64,000 bases of DNA from Obelidium mucronatum (Eukaryota > Chytridiomycota > Chytridiomycetes > Chytridiales > Chytriomycetaceae), in NCBI GenBank assembly GCA_025765595.1, contig JAIVFH010000130.1, positions 20,693 through 84,692 of the forward strand, in the 5' to 3' direction. Below, piece after piece: positions 1 to 10,668 of the stretch. Position numbers and translations under genes: made by a program. A model generated the notes under the pieces. It searched no databases and was not told where the DNA came from. It saw only the letters and a list, made by a program, of their open reading frames with translations. Position 1 is the stretch's first letter. Every line of letters starts with the position of its first letter.

Positions 1-240
1 GGTATATTTGAATCTTGGCTTTAATCAACTGGAGGGGCCGCTTCCTGCAAATCTTGGCAACTTCGGAAACTTGACTTGTTTTTAAAAAGTCTATTGGGAA
101 TCTTTTGAACCTGAAAAGATTGAAATTGTCTGATAATATGTTCACTGGTGCTGTACCAGATACTCTTGGGAATTTGACAGTTCTTGCTGTGGTGAATAGT
201 CATTTCAATGAAGCTGCGAGGCCCCACAGACAGCTTTGTT
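1..240 (+). pseudogene. Decayed leucine-rich-repeat fragment
   Basis: Two stretches read as plant-type LRR units: LNLGFNQLEGPLPANLG near 7-60, ending in a stop, and LKRLKLSDNMFTGAVPDTLG from about 110, in another frame after a short spacer. Both fit the LxxLxLxxNxxxGxxPxxLGNLxxL pattern. After about 215 the reading becomes unlike LRR and soon stops. No start codon or signal peptide is visible because the window begins here. It could be two exons of a gene lying to the left, or a broken copy; the frame change and stop favour decay or an intron. Confidence 0.45.
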
Positions 241-1139
241 TTGTGCCCAGGATAAAAAGTAGTATTCTTTACAGTGTAAAATTCCGTTTATATCTGTATG
301 CATATTGCAGGTTGCTTGTCATTGCAGGTTGCTTGTCAACCTGTCATGTTAAGGGGGAGTTTGAGGGGGTTGGAAGGCAATTCCTTGTAGTTCTATTTTT
401 AGAAAATGGAAAATTTAAAGTTATACCTGAGTTTTATTTTTGTGCATTCTTGACATTTGGAAGTTGCAACCAATGGGGATTCTCAACTTTATGAAAACAA
501 ACATGAAAACAAACAAAGTCTGGAAAATGATCAAAGCTGAAAAGATTGAAAGGGGGGTGAAACTAGGGAGCCTGGCAACTGCAACAAAAAAAAAACACAA
601 GTCAAGGAAGAAAAAATAGCCTAATCCTGGCCACCCAAAACCTTAACAGATTTGGCATACTAACATGCCAGGGTTACTACCCATACTAACATGCGAGGGT
701 TACCCATACTAACATGCCAGGGTTACCCATACTAACATGCCAAAAAAACACTTTGCAGAAATTTTCTGTATGTGTTCTATTTTTCTTGCTAAAAGCCCTA
801 GACTTGAGAGGATATTGACTCAGGTAATGTAATACATGTTAAGAATGGCTAGGTTAAGTTTGTACTCACCTCTAACCCAGACCCATGACCATCAGATAAC
901 ATGACAGGTCAAACTGAACCCACCTACATATTAAGAGGAATCATATTAGGAATTTAAGCTGGGGGTGTGTTAGAAAATGAGTTGGATGCATTTCAAGGGG
1001 CACAACAAATTAGATACCAAGTGGAATTAGTTGTACATTCTTTTATTATAAAAATAAATATGGAAAAATATAAGATGGGGTTTACATGGCAATGAAGCTT
1101 TAGAGAGCAAAGAAGAAGGGGAAATCTAAAAACTTCCTG
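241..1139. other. AT-rich non-coding stretch
   Basis: I see no supportable gene. The only clear structure is the 23-bp tandem repeat at 656-741, listed separately. Short open frames here lack family similarity. Confidence 0.5.
656..741. repeat. 23-bp tandem repeat, about 3.7 copies
   Basis: The unit CATACTAACATGCCAGGG plus TTACC repeats in head-to-tail order. The first copy carries a 3-base insertion (TTACTACC) and the second has GCGAGG for GCCAGG. The last copy is truncated after CATGCC. It is a minisatellite; nothing suggests a function. Confidence 0.85.
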
Positions 1140-1204
1140 TTGATAACACAAGCAATCAAGAGAGAATTTTTAGGCAGGGAGGGGGGGGGGGCAGTGGGAG
1201 ACTG

Positions 1205-1375
1205 TAGCTTTATTAATTTATTGTATTGTATTCTATTGTATTGTATTTGTATTGTATTCTATTGTATTGTATTGTATGGTATGTGTGGTATTTGTATATC
1301 AGCTACAGTCTCCCAACCAGCTATGGTATAGTATTGTATTGTATTGTATTGTATTTATTAGTACATAGCAGGTAG
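1205..1375. repeat. TATTG-type microsatellite
   Basis: Runs of TGTAT/TTGTA with scattered TTCTA variants cover 1220-1290 and 1328-1355. Related TAT/TGT-rich sequence continues to about 1590, with a recurring AAAGTGTGCACCCTTT-like phrase near 1377, 1457 and 1602. Confidence 0.7.
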
Positions 1376-1819
1376 AAAGTGTGCACCCTTTCTGCAAGAA
1401 TGTATGAGATGAGTTGTTGTGGGTATTGTATGAAGTGATGCATGGCATGTAGAAAGTGTACACCCTTTCCACCAGCCAGTGCACTGCATTGTTTTGTATA
1501 AAGAATAGTAGGTGTGTTGTATTGTTTATAATGTGAAGTGTGTATTGTATAGGGAATAGAGTATAATATATAGTGTATAATGTATAGTGATAATGCAAGC
1601 AAAAAGTGTGCACCCTTTTTGCCTGCTAGTATTCAAGTAGATTCAACTGGAAGTATTTGGTTTAGTAATAGATTTAATTTAAGTAAAGTAAAACCTGGGT
1701 TTGGCATCTGAGCCAAAGAAGACATCAACCAGTAGAATGCTTTTTTTTGAAGGGCAAAGGTCCTTCTTTGATACTTTTTTTTTGGAAGGGTGCATGCCTT
1801 TTTCATTTTCAAACAACTT

Positions 1820-1920
1820 TCATTACAAGGTCATTACAAGACAAAATATTCATTACAAGTGCCTTACTAAAACAAATAGTCATTACAAGCTCATTACAAG
1901 AAAAAAGTCATTACAAGTTA
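1820..1920. repeat. CATTACAAG interspersed repeat
   Basis: The 9-mer CATTACAAG, often preceded by T, occurs seven times in about 100 bases with spacers of 1 to about 25 bases. It lies in AT-rich non-coding sequence; open frames through it are artefacts of the repeat. Confidence 0.75.
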
Positions 1921-1999
1921 ATTAACAAGAAAAAAAGTATAAAACAAACTGACAAAAAGTTATTGCAATCCAAATCAAATGGAATTCACTACCACTTTT

Positions 2000-2300
2000 T
2001 TTCTTACTACTTTGTTATTTTTTTTTTTAAGTTTATAATTAATTTTTATTTTTAGTTTTAATTTATTTTTATTTTATTCTATTTTATTTTTAGTTTTAAT
2101 TTATTTTTATTTTTATTTTATTTTATTTTTCGTTTTAATTTATTTTGTTTTAATTTATTTTTATTTTTATTTTTATTTTATTTATTTTTAATTCTAATTT
2201 TAACTTATTTTATTTATTTTTATTTTATTCTTATTTTATTTTTATTTTATTTTTATTTTATTTATTTATTTATCTGTTTAATTTGCTTTATTTAGTAACT
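2000..2300. repeat. (TTTTA)n low-complexity tract
   Basis: About 300 bases built of TTTTA, TTTTTA and TTTAA units on the + strand. No gene is seen between 1690 and 2380. Confidence 0.85.
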
Positions 2301-2771
2301 TGTATTTTATTTCTTTGCTTTTTGATGATAAGTTTAGTTTAATAGTTTCGGCTAGGCAGTAAGTTGGTTTCACTTGGTTTGGCCTAAACAAGGTTCCATT
2401 GGGCTGCAACCTGCACTGCGAAGAAGCAAAGTGACTGAGCGTATGTCTCTAGTTGCATTTGTTTATTGTTTATTCCTCTTTGTTGGCAGTTGCATTGCAG
2501 CCTCTGCTTCCCAAACAGCAAACTTTGCTTTTTAACATTACTTTCGCACTCAGAAACCAGTGAAAGATGTGATAGTTCAACTCTCAATTCGAAACATCTC
2601 GGCAGTCTGCGAATCTTCCTGCGGCAAGAGCCCCAAACATCAATCATCGAGTCGTGTAATCGCCACCACGCTGAGGTCACCGGCAATTCCGCACAATTTC
2701 GCGGGCCGCATTGGCGTAGGTGCAACAATATGTCATCCTGAATGCCAGCCCTGGAGGCTGGAAGCGACACA

Positions 2772-4440
2772 CTATGTAAGAGGCCAATATGTAGCATGGA
2801 AAAGTGGCATGGAATAAAGTCTGTGCCTTACAAGGCACAGAGTTTGGTCCCAGTCACATTGTGAAGGTGAAGTGTAATGGGATGGGATGCACACAAAGAT
2901 GCGATATAGATACAATAAATTACCATCGCTGATGCAAGCCCATAGAATTGGTATGATACCTCTGTACAATGCCGCTTTGATGGTTGATGATAGCCCGTGG
3001 GGATGGTACTGGGAATACGTAGAGCTTGCATTAAACTGATTGAAGTGCCTTTCTGGTTTTGGCCGCCTTCACGCTCCAGTGTTGCGGCCCAACCAACATT
3101 TTCAAGCAACCAAACTATTTGGAAGCGAGTGTGAAGCTCTGTATGGCTCATTATGTTGAGTACGACTTGATATGACCCGGTCGAAAGAACGGCCTCAATT
3201 ACAGGGATACATTTCCTCAACAGAAACTTAGGAAAAAAATTGAGTTCACCCAAATGCACAATACTGAATAATGTAGATTACTACTCACGAGGGCACAACT
3301 CGGACTCAAAGGCATATTTTCAATCAAACAGACACAGGAGAGGTGAGAAGAAGCAATATAGAGTCGATGAGACGAGAATCACATAAATCTTGAGCACATT
3401 GGTCATTGTTTGTAAGTCGGCAGAAACTCCAAACTGCGTCGAGACCCTGTTCAAGAGACAACTTGCCATTCATAAAAACAATACGAACGCAGTCTGAAAA
3501 ACGAAGCAACTACAAGTACATAAATAAGAAAAGATTAATATCACTATACAGAATGCGCACTCTTTCGCGAATAACAGGGTTGCTGCAGCTGTGTTCGGTG
3601 GCTAACCCGACACTCAATAGGTGGACGACTTTGGCTACAATCACATTGTAACTGGCGTTAAACTCTTTTGGGATATTGTTGATGATAGTGGGACTAAAAA
3701 GCTCCAGAATTCTTGAGACATCATTTATAACCCTCTGCAACATTTGCACAGGAACACATGTTGGCGAGAGCCCAGAGGGCCTGAACCAATAAAAGTTAAG
3801 TCGATTGTATGAATAGTTAACTTTTTAGAAATGTGTACCTGTCCGAAGCCATGTCTTTTGATAATGTTCATGTTTACGATCATATTGAGGATGAAGGCTA
3901 TCAGTTATTCCCAACTTCGTCCACCAGCAATATGCCAAAGTTTGTTTGCTGACCGCGCTCGCCCTTGTAGTATCCATTTGACATGAGCAACCGTTGGCAA
4001 TAGCAGCCATCAAACCACAAAGAATAAGAGAAAGAGAACCTGAATGTCTGATCTGGTAGCAGACAGATTTGATGCGAGTTTGCTCAAGATTCTTCTATGT
4101 CTCACCACCTGATGTACCATATGTTCTAGCAAACAAACATTAGCAGCAAGTGGAGCAAACCGGTTCACTAACTGTCACTAAACAATGAGTTGACTAAAGC
4201 CGCCACCATGGCATTGATATCCTCTTCTTCAACAGCATTCTGGAACTGAAAGGGGTGTTAGATCGCGACTTTCACAGCCAACTTACTAGAGCATCCAGAT
4301 CATGCAAACCCGCAGACCCTCTGAATAATGATAGATAATAACAAGACAATAACTCAAAATCTCTCAAAGTTACAACAAAGAGGACTCCTATGCACTATCC
4401 CCGACTTCCTCCTCTTCCAAAGTACGCGCCATGAAAGAGA
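2772..4440 (-). pseudogene. Broken armadillo-repeat (importin-alpha-like) gene
   Basis: On the minus strand several short exons read as armadillo helices. One at about 3730-3780 gives ALWALANM after an AG acceptor, the classic third helix of an ARM repeat. The segments at 3510-3735 (INDVSRILELFSP...), 3324-3509 (GLDAVWSFCRLTNNDQ...) and 3050-3250 (FLLRKCIPVIEAVLS...) continue the pattern. Between ALWALANMCS and VQMLQRV the frame shifts by one base near 3748, so the gene looks damaged or the assembly has an indel there. Proteins of this type carry cargo into the nucleus or act as scaffolds, but too few repeats are legible to assign a subfamily. No clean start or end could be fixed. Confidence 0.45.
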
Positions 4441-4539
4441 AACGCTTATTCTTGGAAGCTCAAGAAATTTCCAGTTTCCAGAGCCTTTTCAAAAAGAAGG
4501 ATGAAAATCAGATGTTAGCACAGCATCAAACCCAAATAG

Positions 4540-4935
4540 ATAATAGCAATTTACCGTTTTCGGCATCATTCAATTCTCTTCGAATCGCCTGGGCTTTTGC
4601 CAGGTCCATCATTGATGGTTTCCCTGCCACAATCTCAATAAATTGTTGACTTGTGGCATTCTTGCTACATAAAACAGAGTTTAAAAGCAACTACTACAAC
4701 ATCAAGCGGGGTGCACTGCGTACAGTAGATTTTTCCTTTTCAAGATTCACACTCATTGAGTTGAATCCACCACTATCTCCATCGCTGTCTGCATCACTAT
4801 CACTTAGCTTTTGAGTTGCCTGCGCTGTTTCCAGGTCCGTCTATGATAGTTTTCCTGCCGCAATCTCAATAAATCGCTGACTAGTGGCAAAACTCAGCAA
4901 TGTTGTATCGAATTGCCTGGGCTTTTTCCATGCAG
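4540..4935 (-). repeat. Diverged internal repeat (two long copies and a short one)
   Basis: The segment around 4578-4660 (cgcctgggcttttgccaggtcc...aaattgttgac) recurs in diverged form at about 4817-4890 and in part at 4912-4930. On the minus strand the first copy reads SQQFIEIVAGKPSMMDLAKA. It looks like a duplicated exon of the neighbouring armadillo-like gene, with the later copies decayed. Confidence 0.5.
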
Positions 4936-5319
4936 GATGATATTGTTTTAGGGAACATATCACTTTAAAAGTTTAAAACAGGGTAGCAAAGGGATTACAA
5001 CGTACCTCACAGGATCAAGTATTCACACGGCCTTGAAGAGTGGGGATTTTGAACTGGTATGTCCACATCATGAAATATCACTCTTGGATACTGATATCAT
5101 ATGTGATATATTTCCGTTCAATTATTTTTTTCAATCTTATTTCTATGCCATTTTATTTTCAGGGGTCCTGTCAGAAGTAGAAACAAATACACACACTCGA
5201 GGTTTATTATTATCACATTGTGACTCATCAGACAGTAATTTCTGTATTATTTTACCAAAATCCGTCTCAAGCCTAGGTTTGCAGCATCAACAACATTCCC
5301 CCACAATACCTGACTCTCT

Positions 5320-5425
5320 CTGATTTTCCCAGTCGAGCAAGACACTTGTCTTGTAATTCCCAAGAGTTCTCGTCAGGGCAACCAAAGCCCACGCCGTTCT
5401 GCCACAGCGACAGCGTCTTGACGCC
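5320..5425 (-). pseudogene. Distal exon piece of a host gene split by the hAT element
   Basis: The minus strand reads openly from the transposon boundary as TLSLWQNGVGFGCPDENS and onward until a GTATTG donor at 5319. It continues the frame of the GC-rich exon on the other side of the transposon (10063-10265) once the element and one target-site copy are removed. I do not recognise the product. The join is through the duplicated TTGACRCC, which is good evidence that these are halves of one exon. Confidence 0.55.
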
Positions 5426-5939
5426 TAGGGATGGCGATTTGGTACCCGTTATCCGGACCTGGTCAGGTTAACCTGGTCAAGTGACATGACCAGGTTTTGG
5501 TTTTTGTCAGACCTGGGTGTGGGACCCGACACCCAAAAAAAGTCTCGGGGGAGGTATCGAACCCCCCCTCATCTGTTCGTCAGCATTTCCAGCATCCAGC
5601 GTCACCAGAATGTATAGCACAGCAATTGAAATCAGACATCTTTAATAAATGGCATCACTTTGGTTCAAAACTGCCAGTATGCAGCAAGTAATTGCTCACA
5701 TCTTGTGTTCGCTCACAAAACGTCAAAACTACTGCTATTTCAAATCTCAAGATGTGGAGACAAGAGAGTGAGTCGTGACATGGCTCAACCTTTAATTATG
5801 AAAGCCACCAAGCCTTTGACTGAACTGCATCAGAAACAGCTTCTAAAACTGCAAGGAACAAAGATCTTATCTTAATTTAATTTTCCTGAACTGTTTGCTT
5901 TTTTTTCAGAACTGAAACTGAACTGACTCAGACTCTGAA

Positions 5940-8900
5940 TCTGAAGACGAAGTCCTGCTGGAGACACCATCCAAGCGACAAAAGAGAATGGCAGCACCAG
6001 CCAATGAATCTGAGCCCCAGCTTCTGAACATATCTCCACCAAGTCCAAGTCCCAGGGAAAGTCCTCGAAAAGTACTTCAGTTCCAACTGCCGCATGTGAA
6101 CAGAAAATCAAAGAAGGTAGATTATGGGCTGAAGGCTGCCAATTGAAAGAAGTACAGCCCATGAAAGATGGATCCAGCCGCCTTTGGTTGGATAAGTACT
6201 TTAAACGAGTCGAGATCAAGCTTGGACGTGAATGTGGTTTGCAACCGGGGCCAAGATATGATATCTGCCTCGCTTTTCACCAAGGACATACTCAGGTTCC
6301 GTGCAGCTGGGCACAAAAAACCGATGGTCAAGGATCTCTTACCAATATGAAGTCTCACTTGCAAAGCGCCCATGGTTCAGTTGTTTCTTTGATGGATCCA
6401 GAGCTCAGAAGAACACTGTTGGGAGACAGCAAATCCCAAACAAAACTGCGTTCCGATGGCACAGCAAAAGTTTCGGTTAGTTGGTATTATATATTGGTGA
6501 TGACACTGAACTGACAACATTATTTGTTTAAAAAGGAGTACTTTGCCCTCAGCTCACTTGAAGTAAAAGATGCACTTGCAAAGCATATAATCCTTGACAT
6601 GGCGCCTTTGGGTGTGAGCAAGAGACGTGGCTTCAGACAAATGATTGCGGATTTCCGCCCAGACATACGGCTTCCTGCAAGATCCACAATGAAATCCCAC
6701 ATCAAAGATCTCTGTGAGAAAGGTCATGCAAGATTTTAAAGTCTGCAGATTCAGAGGTATTGTTTGCCCTCAGCCAACACTGTCCCTTAAACCCACATTT
6801 ATTCAATAGATCTGTATTACACTCGACATCTGGACTTCTAGCAACAACAAAGTTGCGTATCTTGGAATTACTGGCCACTTTGTTTCCAATTTTACTATTC
6901 AAGCTTGTATGTTGGATATTGTGCCGTTGTCTGGCACCCATGAAGGAAGAAACATAGCAAAAAAAGTTATTGAGGTCCTGCGTGAGAATGGTGTCTGGGA
7001 CCAGTTTTTCACTGTTACCTCAGATAATGCTAGCAACAATGACACTATGGTGGAGGCGTTAGTTGAAACATTGATTGAGGAGATGGATGAAGATCTTTCC
7101 CCTGAAGATTATGCAGTTGAAATCCATCTTTGCTGTTGGGCACATGTGCTTGATTTGGCTGTTAAAGGTTTTTTTTTTCTTTGGGAAGTTGCTTATGATC
7201 TTATCTATTTAACCAGCCTTCTTGGAGCCGTTTCGAGTGGAAGACAGTGCCATCATGGATTTGTTGTTGCTTTGAAGGACTCCCCACAAAGGGTTGAAGC
7301 TCTGGAGCAGGCTTGGATTACTACTGGTAACAGCAAAAAGGATTTTTTTAATGGTAATCCTAGACATCCAAACTTGATGGTACTCTACCAATGATATGAT
7401 CCACCGGGCATTGTATTTGAAACCGGCAATCGTGAAGTTGATGGTGCTGGATGTGTATGAAGACTTTCAAATTGGGAAGAAGCAGTGGGACAAACTGGAG
7501 GTGCTTCTAAGGTTTCTGGGTCCCTGCAAAAATTCAGTTAAGCATCTCATGGGCCACAGTAATGTGGCTGCCTCTGATGTGATTCCAACATACGATGATT
7601 TGTTTGATCAAGTTGGTGAGTCGACACTTTTTTTTTAATCGCTGCATGCATTATATCCCAATTATCGATTCAAGACCTTCATTAACACTCCTTTATTTGC
7701 AAAAAAAACATGGGTTGACATTCAAGAATAAGCTGCAAAAATACTAGAGCAAAGCTTCTCCATGCTTCTCCATTGCGACAATATTTGATCCGAACTACAA
7801 TTTGGCATTCTTTTTGGATTGGTGACTGGCAATCATTGAGGCTGATAAAGAAACTGCAGATGACAGTGTTGACGAAAAAGAACTATTGGCTCACCGCCAA
7901 GTGAACGATAAGTTCCTAACTCGTGCTCGACAAATTTGGTCATCTAAATACAAGCCCACTGCACTGGAATCTGCGCCTGCTGTGGCAAGTGACCGCAATG
8001 GTTCTATTCATCGAACAGGATTGGGAGGTCAGGATGCAAATTACCATGAGTTCAAGCATTGATTGGGTGCGCCAAAGTCCAAAAAAGGAGGAGCTTCAAA
8101 TTTGGACCGTGACGAATTTGAGGAGTATGTATTTGTATTGACTATTTTACCTGAAATTGGATTTGTGCGAACTTTTTTGCCTTACAAGATTGCGTCATCC
8201 AAAAATCGCGTCAAAACCGCGTTGCTACGAATGGACATCCGAGGGGTTGTCGAGAACCACCATGCCACACCGGAAGTGAAGGCATATTGCCTTTACATGT
8301 ACTATTTCATGGGTGTGAAGCCGGCCCAGCTGGCAAAGACGTTCTCGAAATCCAAAACCACTATAAGCACATGGATTGACGTATACGAATCTACCGGGGT
8401 TCTGGGCCGAATGTCAACTGAATCTGTATACCGCAAATTCACTCCTGACAAGCGACAATGGCTTGTTGACTTGTATGAAGTGAAGCCAACTCTCTTTTTG
8501 GCAGAGGCCAGGTACCAATTCCAAGTCCATTTCAACACAACAATCAGCAAATCATCGATTTGTATTATTTTGCGCGAAGCTGGTCTCTCGTGGAAAGTCA
8601 TTGAGCGTCGTGCGATGCAAGTGAGTGAAGCAGAAGTCGTCAGATTTGCAAAGGAACTTCTTGCTCTCCCTTGGACCCTGGTAAATCTTGTTTTTCTGGA
8701 CGAAGTTTCATTTGACAATCGAGATATGCTTCGGTCACATGGCTATGGTCGCAAAGGACAAGCCCTGGTGTATCGAGGGGAATTCAATCGGAAGCCTCGT
8801 GTCTCACTGTTGTGTTTCATTGGCCTTTTCGGAATCTTGGACACGTTTATGACGGAGGGAACATTTGACCGTCACAAGTTCGCTGAATGCTGTCGAGATT

Positions 8901-9872
8901 TTGCTTTGAACAATGCTAAAGTCCATCAATATCCCGGACCAAACTCTGTCTGGATTCTCGACGGGGCCAAGATTCATTGCGATGCAAATATTGTTCACTA
9001 CCTGCGCTCTCTTGGAATTGTAGTTGTGTTTCTACCTGCTTATTGTCCTTTCTTCAACCCAATTGAAGTTCTCTTTGGGATGGTGAAACAGAAGCTCCAA
9101 GTATATTATGTGGAAGGCTCGAAACGACCACTGGAAGTAGTTGTTTCGGAGGTTCTCAACATGTTTGTGAATTATAACCTCACGGCCATATTCAGAAAGT
9201 GCGGCTATACACCTTCAGGCTTCAATCCTGCAACTGCGTTTAATCAGGATCTCAAAGACTTTGGTTTTGAAACAGAATAAAGTTTATTGTCCATTATTCA
9301 TTGAATTGACACCTCCTCCCAAATTTCCAAAGTTGGGTGCATGATCAATGTCCATCTGGTTTGTGATTTGGTGATAGATGCCTCTAGCGGCTTGTGGTTC
9401 AAGTTGTTATGTTACAACCAGTTGCTGCAATGTGATTGGTCGACGCACTTTTGCATCTCCATTTTTTTGCGCAGATTTTTTATGCGCAGAGTCCAGTTTG
9501 GGATTGCGTGCGCAATACAGCCTTTATAATTTATTAACTAACAAATTTTTTTGTACCAGATACTTGAAGCTGGGTCAGCTTTCTGATGTCAATCCGTTGA
9601 AGTGGTGGGAAGCAAATAAGAAAGCATATCCAAACCTTTGGAAAATGGCTGTCGACTTCTTGGCAATTGCGGCATCGTCCGTCCCTTCAGAACGATTATT
9701 TTCAGATGCAGGAAACATTATTACGGACAAGCGCAACCGATTAACGCTGGATACAGCGGGATCTTTGATTTGCACTCATAACTGGTATACTAGCGGCACA
9801 CTCTCGTTCAATACCAAGGCCGCTTCATCTCTTGCGTTGAATCAGTATGGGAATCACACCCAATCGATCTGA
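5940..9872 (+). pseudogene. hAT transposase, multi-exon, frameshifted
   Basis: Order of recognisable parts: a BED-type zinc finger (C..W...SHLQSAHG, about 6300-6375); YFALSSLEVKDALAKHIILD (from 6540); ITLDIWTSSNN (6815-6850), the first catalytic-Asp region; LSGTHEGRNIAKKV and TSDNASNN (6925-7050), including the second Asp; CCWAHVLDLAVK; a W-rich segment; and the C-terminal dimerisation domain at 9560-9870 with VPSERLFSDAGNIITDKRNRL. Damage: a one-base shift near 6720; a shift in the T run near 7345; and TGA in place of the usual Arg codon of the TRWNST motif at about 7388. An intron 8125-9559 (GTATGT...TACCAG) restores DEFE-EYLKLGQLSDVNPLKWW in phase and contains the nested mariner-like gene. 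The element therefore probably cannot move by itself. Confidence 0.75.
8231..9280 (+). CDS. IS630/Tc1/mariner-superfamily transposase (DD34E-type)
   Basis: 350 residues from the first good ATG. The N-terminal part (about residues 10-60) looks like a helix-turn-helix (TISTWIDVYESTG), followed by a second DNA-binding region. The DDE domain shows FLDEVSFDN, WILDGAKIH and FNPIEVLFG; 34 residues separate the second Asp from the Glu. The reading frame is uninterrupted, unlike the surrounding hAT gene, so it is the younger of the two. It lies wholly within the 8125-9559 intron of the hAT transposase. Possible element ends are the TA dinucleotides at 8136-8137 and 9516-9517, with only weakly matching inverted sequence, so the boundaries are tentative. 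Expected role is cut-and-paste transposition at TA sites. Confidence 0.85.
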   Translation: MDIRGVVENHHATPEVKAYCLYMYYFMGVKPAQLAKTFSKSKTTISTWIDVYESTGVLGRMSTESVYRKFTPDKRQWLVDLYEVKPTLFLAEARYQFQVHFNTTISKSSICIILREAGLSWKVIERRAMQVSEAEVVRFAKELLALPWTLVNLVFLDEVSFDNRDMLRSHGYGRKGQALVYRGEFNRKPRVSLLCFIGLFGILDTFMTEGTFDRHKFAECCRDFALNNAKVHQYPGPNSVWILDGAKIHCDANIVHYLRSLGIVVVFLPAYCPFFNPIEVLFGMVKQKLQVYYVEGSKRPLEVVVSEVLNMFVNYNLTAIFRKCGYTPSGFNPATAFNQDLKDFGFETE

Positions 9873-10062
9873 GTCTCTTGTTAGTTATTCTTTTGTTTCT
9901 TTTATTTTTATTACTTTTATTTTGTTTTTTAAGAATAAAAACCCGCTGGCAGTAACCCTAACCGGAGCCAACCTGGCATGACCAGTTTTCAATTGCCAGT
10001 CCCAGGTAAACCCGATGACTCATACCCGCAGGTACCGGGTTTTCACTAGGTAACCATCCCTA

Positions 10063-10436
10063 TTGACACCCGCCGCCGCAGCCTCGGCCGACGCGAACAC
10101 GTGCGTCGGCGCAAACCGTAACGCCGCCGCGTGCGGCTTCCAGAAGACGCGGAACCCCTCCCGGGAAACAGCCGCGTAGTTGCTGCGGCACACAACAGAC
10201 ACGCGATTCGCCGCTCTCGGGCTCAGCCGGAACCCGTGGAACGCCCCACACACCCCGCCGCCCACTGCACTGCCGCGATTAGAGAATTGTCTGCATCCAA
10301 TGACACGCCAATCAATATGTTCTTCATTCTGCGATCAACAATAAAAGTGTGTCTATTCTTATCTACTTTTATCTCGAATCTGAATTCATCAAAAGCATCT
10401 ATCCAGCTGTTGAAGTTTACGCGTTAACTTCGCCAT
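10063..10436 (-). pseudogene. Proximal part of host gene split by the hAT element
   Basis: The minus strand is open and GC-rich from 10265 to the transposon edge (GFRLSPRAANRVSVVCRSNY and onward) and would read through into 5425-5320 without the insertion. Upstream, 10430-10270 is open in another frame (DEFRFEIKVDKNRHTFIVD...), so a short intron or frameshift lies near 10265. A possible ATG is at 10436. The pattern VSVVCRSNYAAVSREGFRVFW is faintly like an RCC1 blade, but this is too weak to name. The gene is interrupted and presumed inactive in this haplotype. Confidence 0.45.
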
Positions 10437-10668
10437 TATTGTAAAAACCCCTGAAAACAGATTGATGCAACTACGTGTATGCGATTTCAGGGACAACCCA
10501 GATTTAGTCTGTGATTTTAAGATGTTCGGTTTGAGACTGTAGTTGTTTTAAGAGTTGTAAGAACATGTCGAACGTGACCAAAACACAATCGACCAAACTA
10601 AAATCAAAAGTCTGGATGGGAGACAAGCAGTCAAATCTCGGTTTTATTTTATCTGGGATCACTTAGCT

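Larger units (their letters stand above)
5426..10062 (+). mobile_element. hAT-superfamily DNA transposon with nested Tc1/mariner-type insertion
   Basis: The ends share a perfect 9-bp terminal inverted repeat, TAGGGATGG at 5426 and CCATCCCTA ending at 10062. They are flanked by 8-bp target duplications, TTGACGCC (5418-5425) and TTGACACC (10063-10070), that differ at one base. Eight-base duplications are the hallmark of hAT elements. Repeated ACCTGGTCA / TGACCAGGT motifs just inside both ends look like the usual subterminal transposase-binding repeats. The transposase is multi-exon and damaged (listed separately). The near-perfect duplication suggests a moderately recent insertion. Confidence 0.85.

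Noticed and set aside
8136..9517. Defined terminal inverted repeats for the Tc1/mariner-type element
   Set aside because: TA dinucleotides flank plausible ends, but the inverted sequences match poorly by eye, so limits are only mentioned as tentative.
10063..10265. RCC1-type beta-propeller assignment for the split gene
   Set aside because: Only one vague blade-like phrase is visible, too weak to name.
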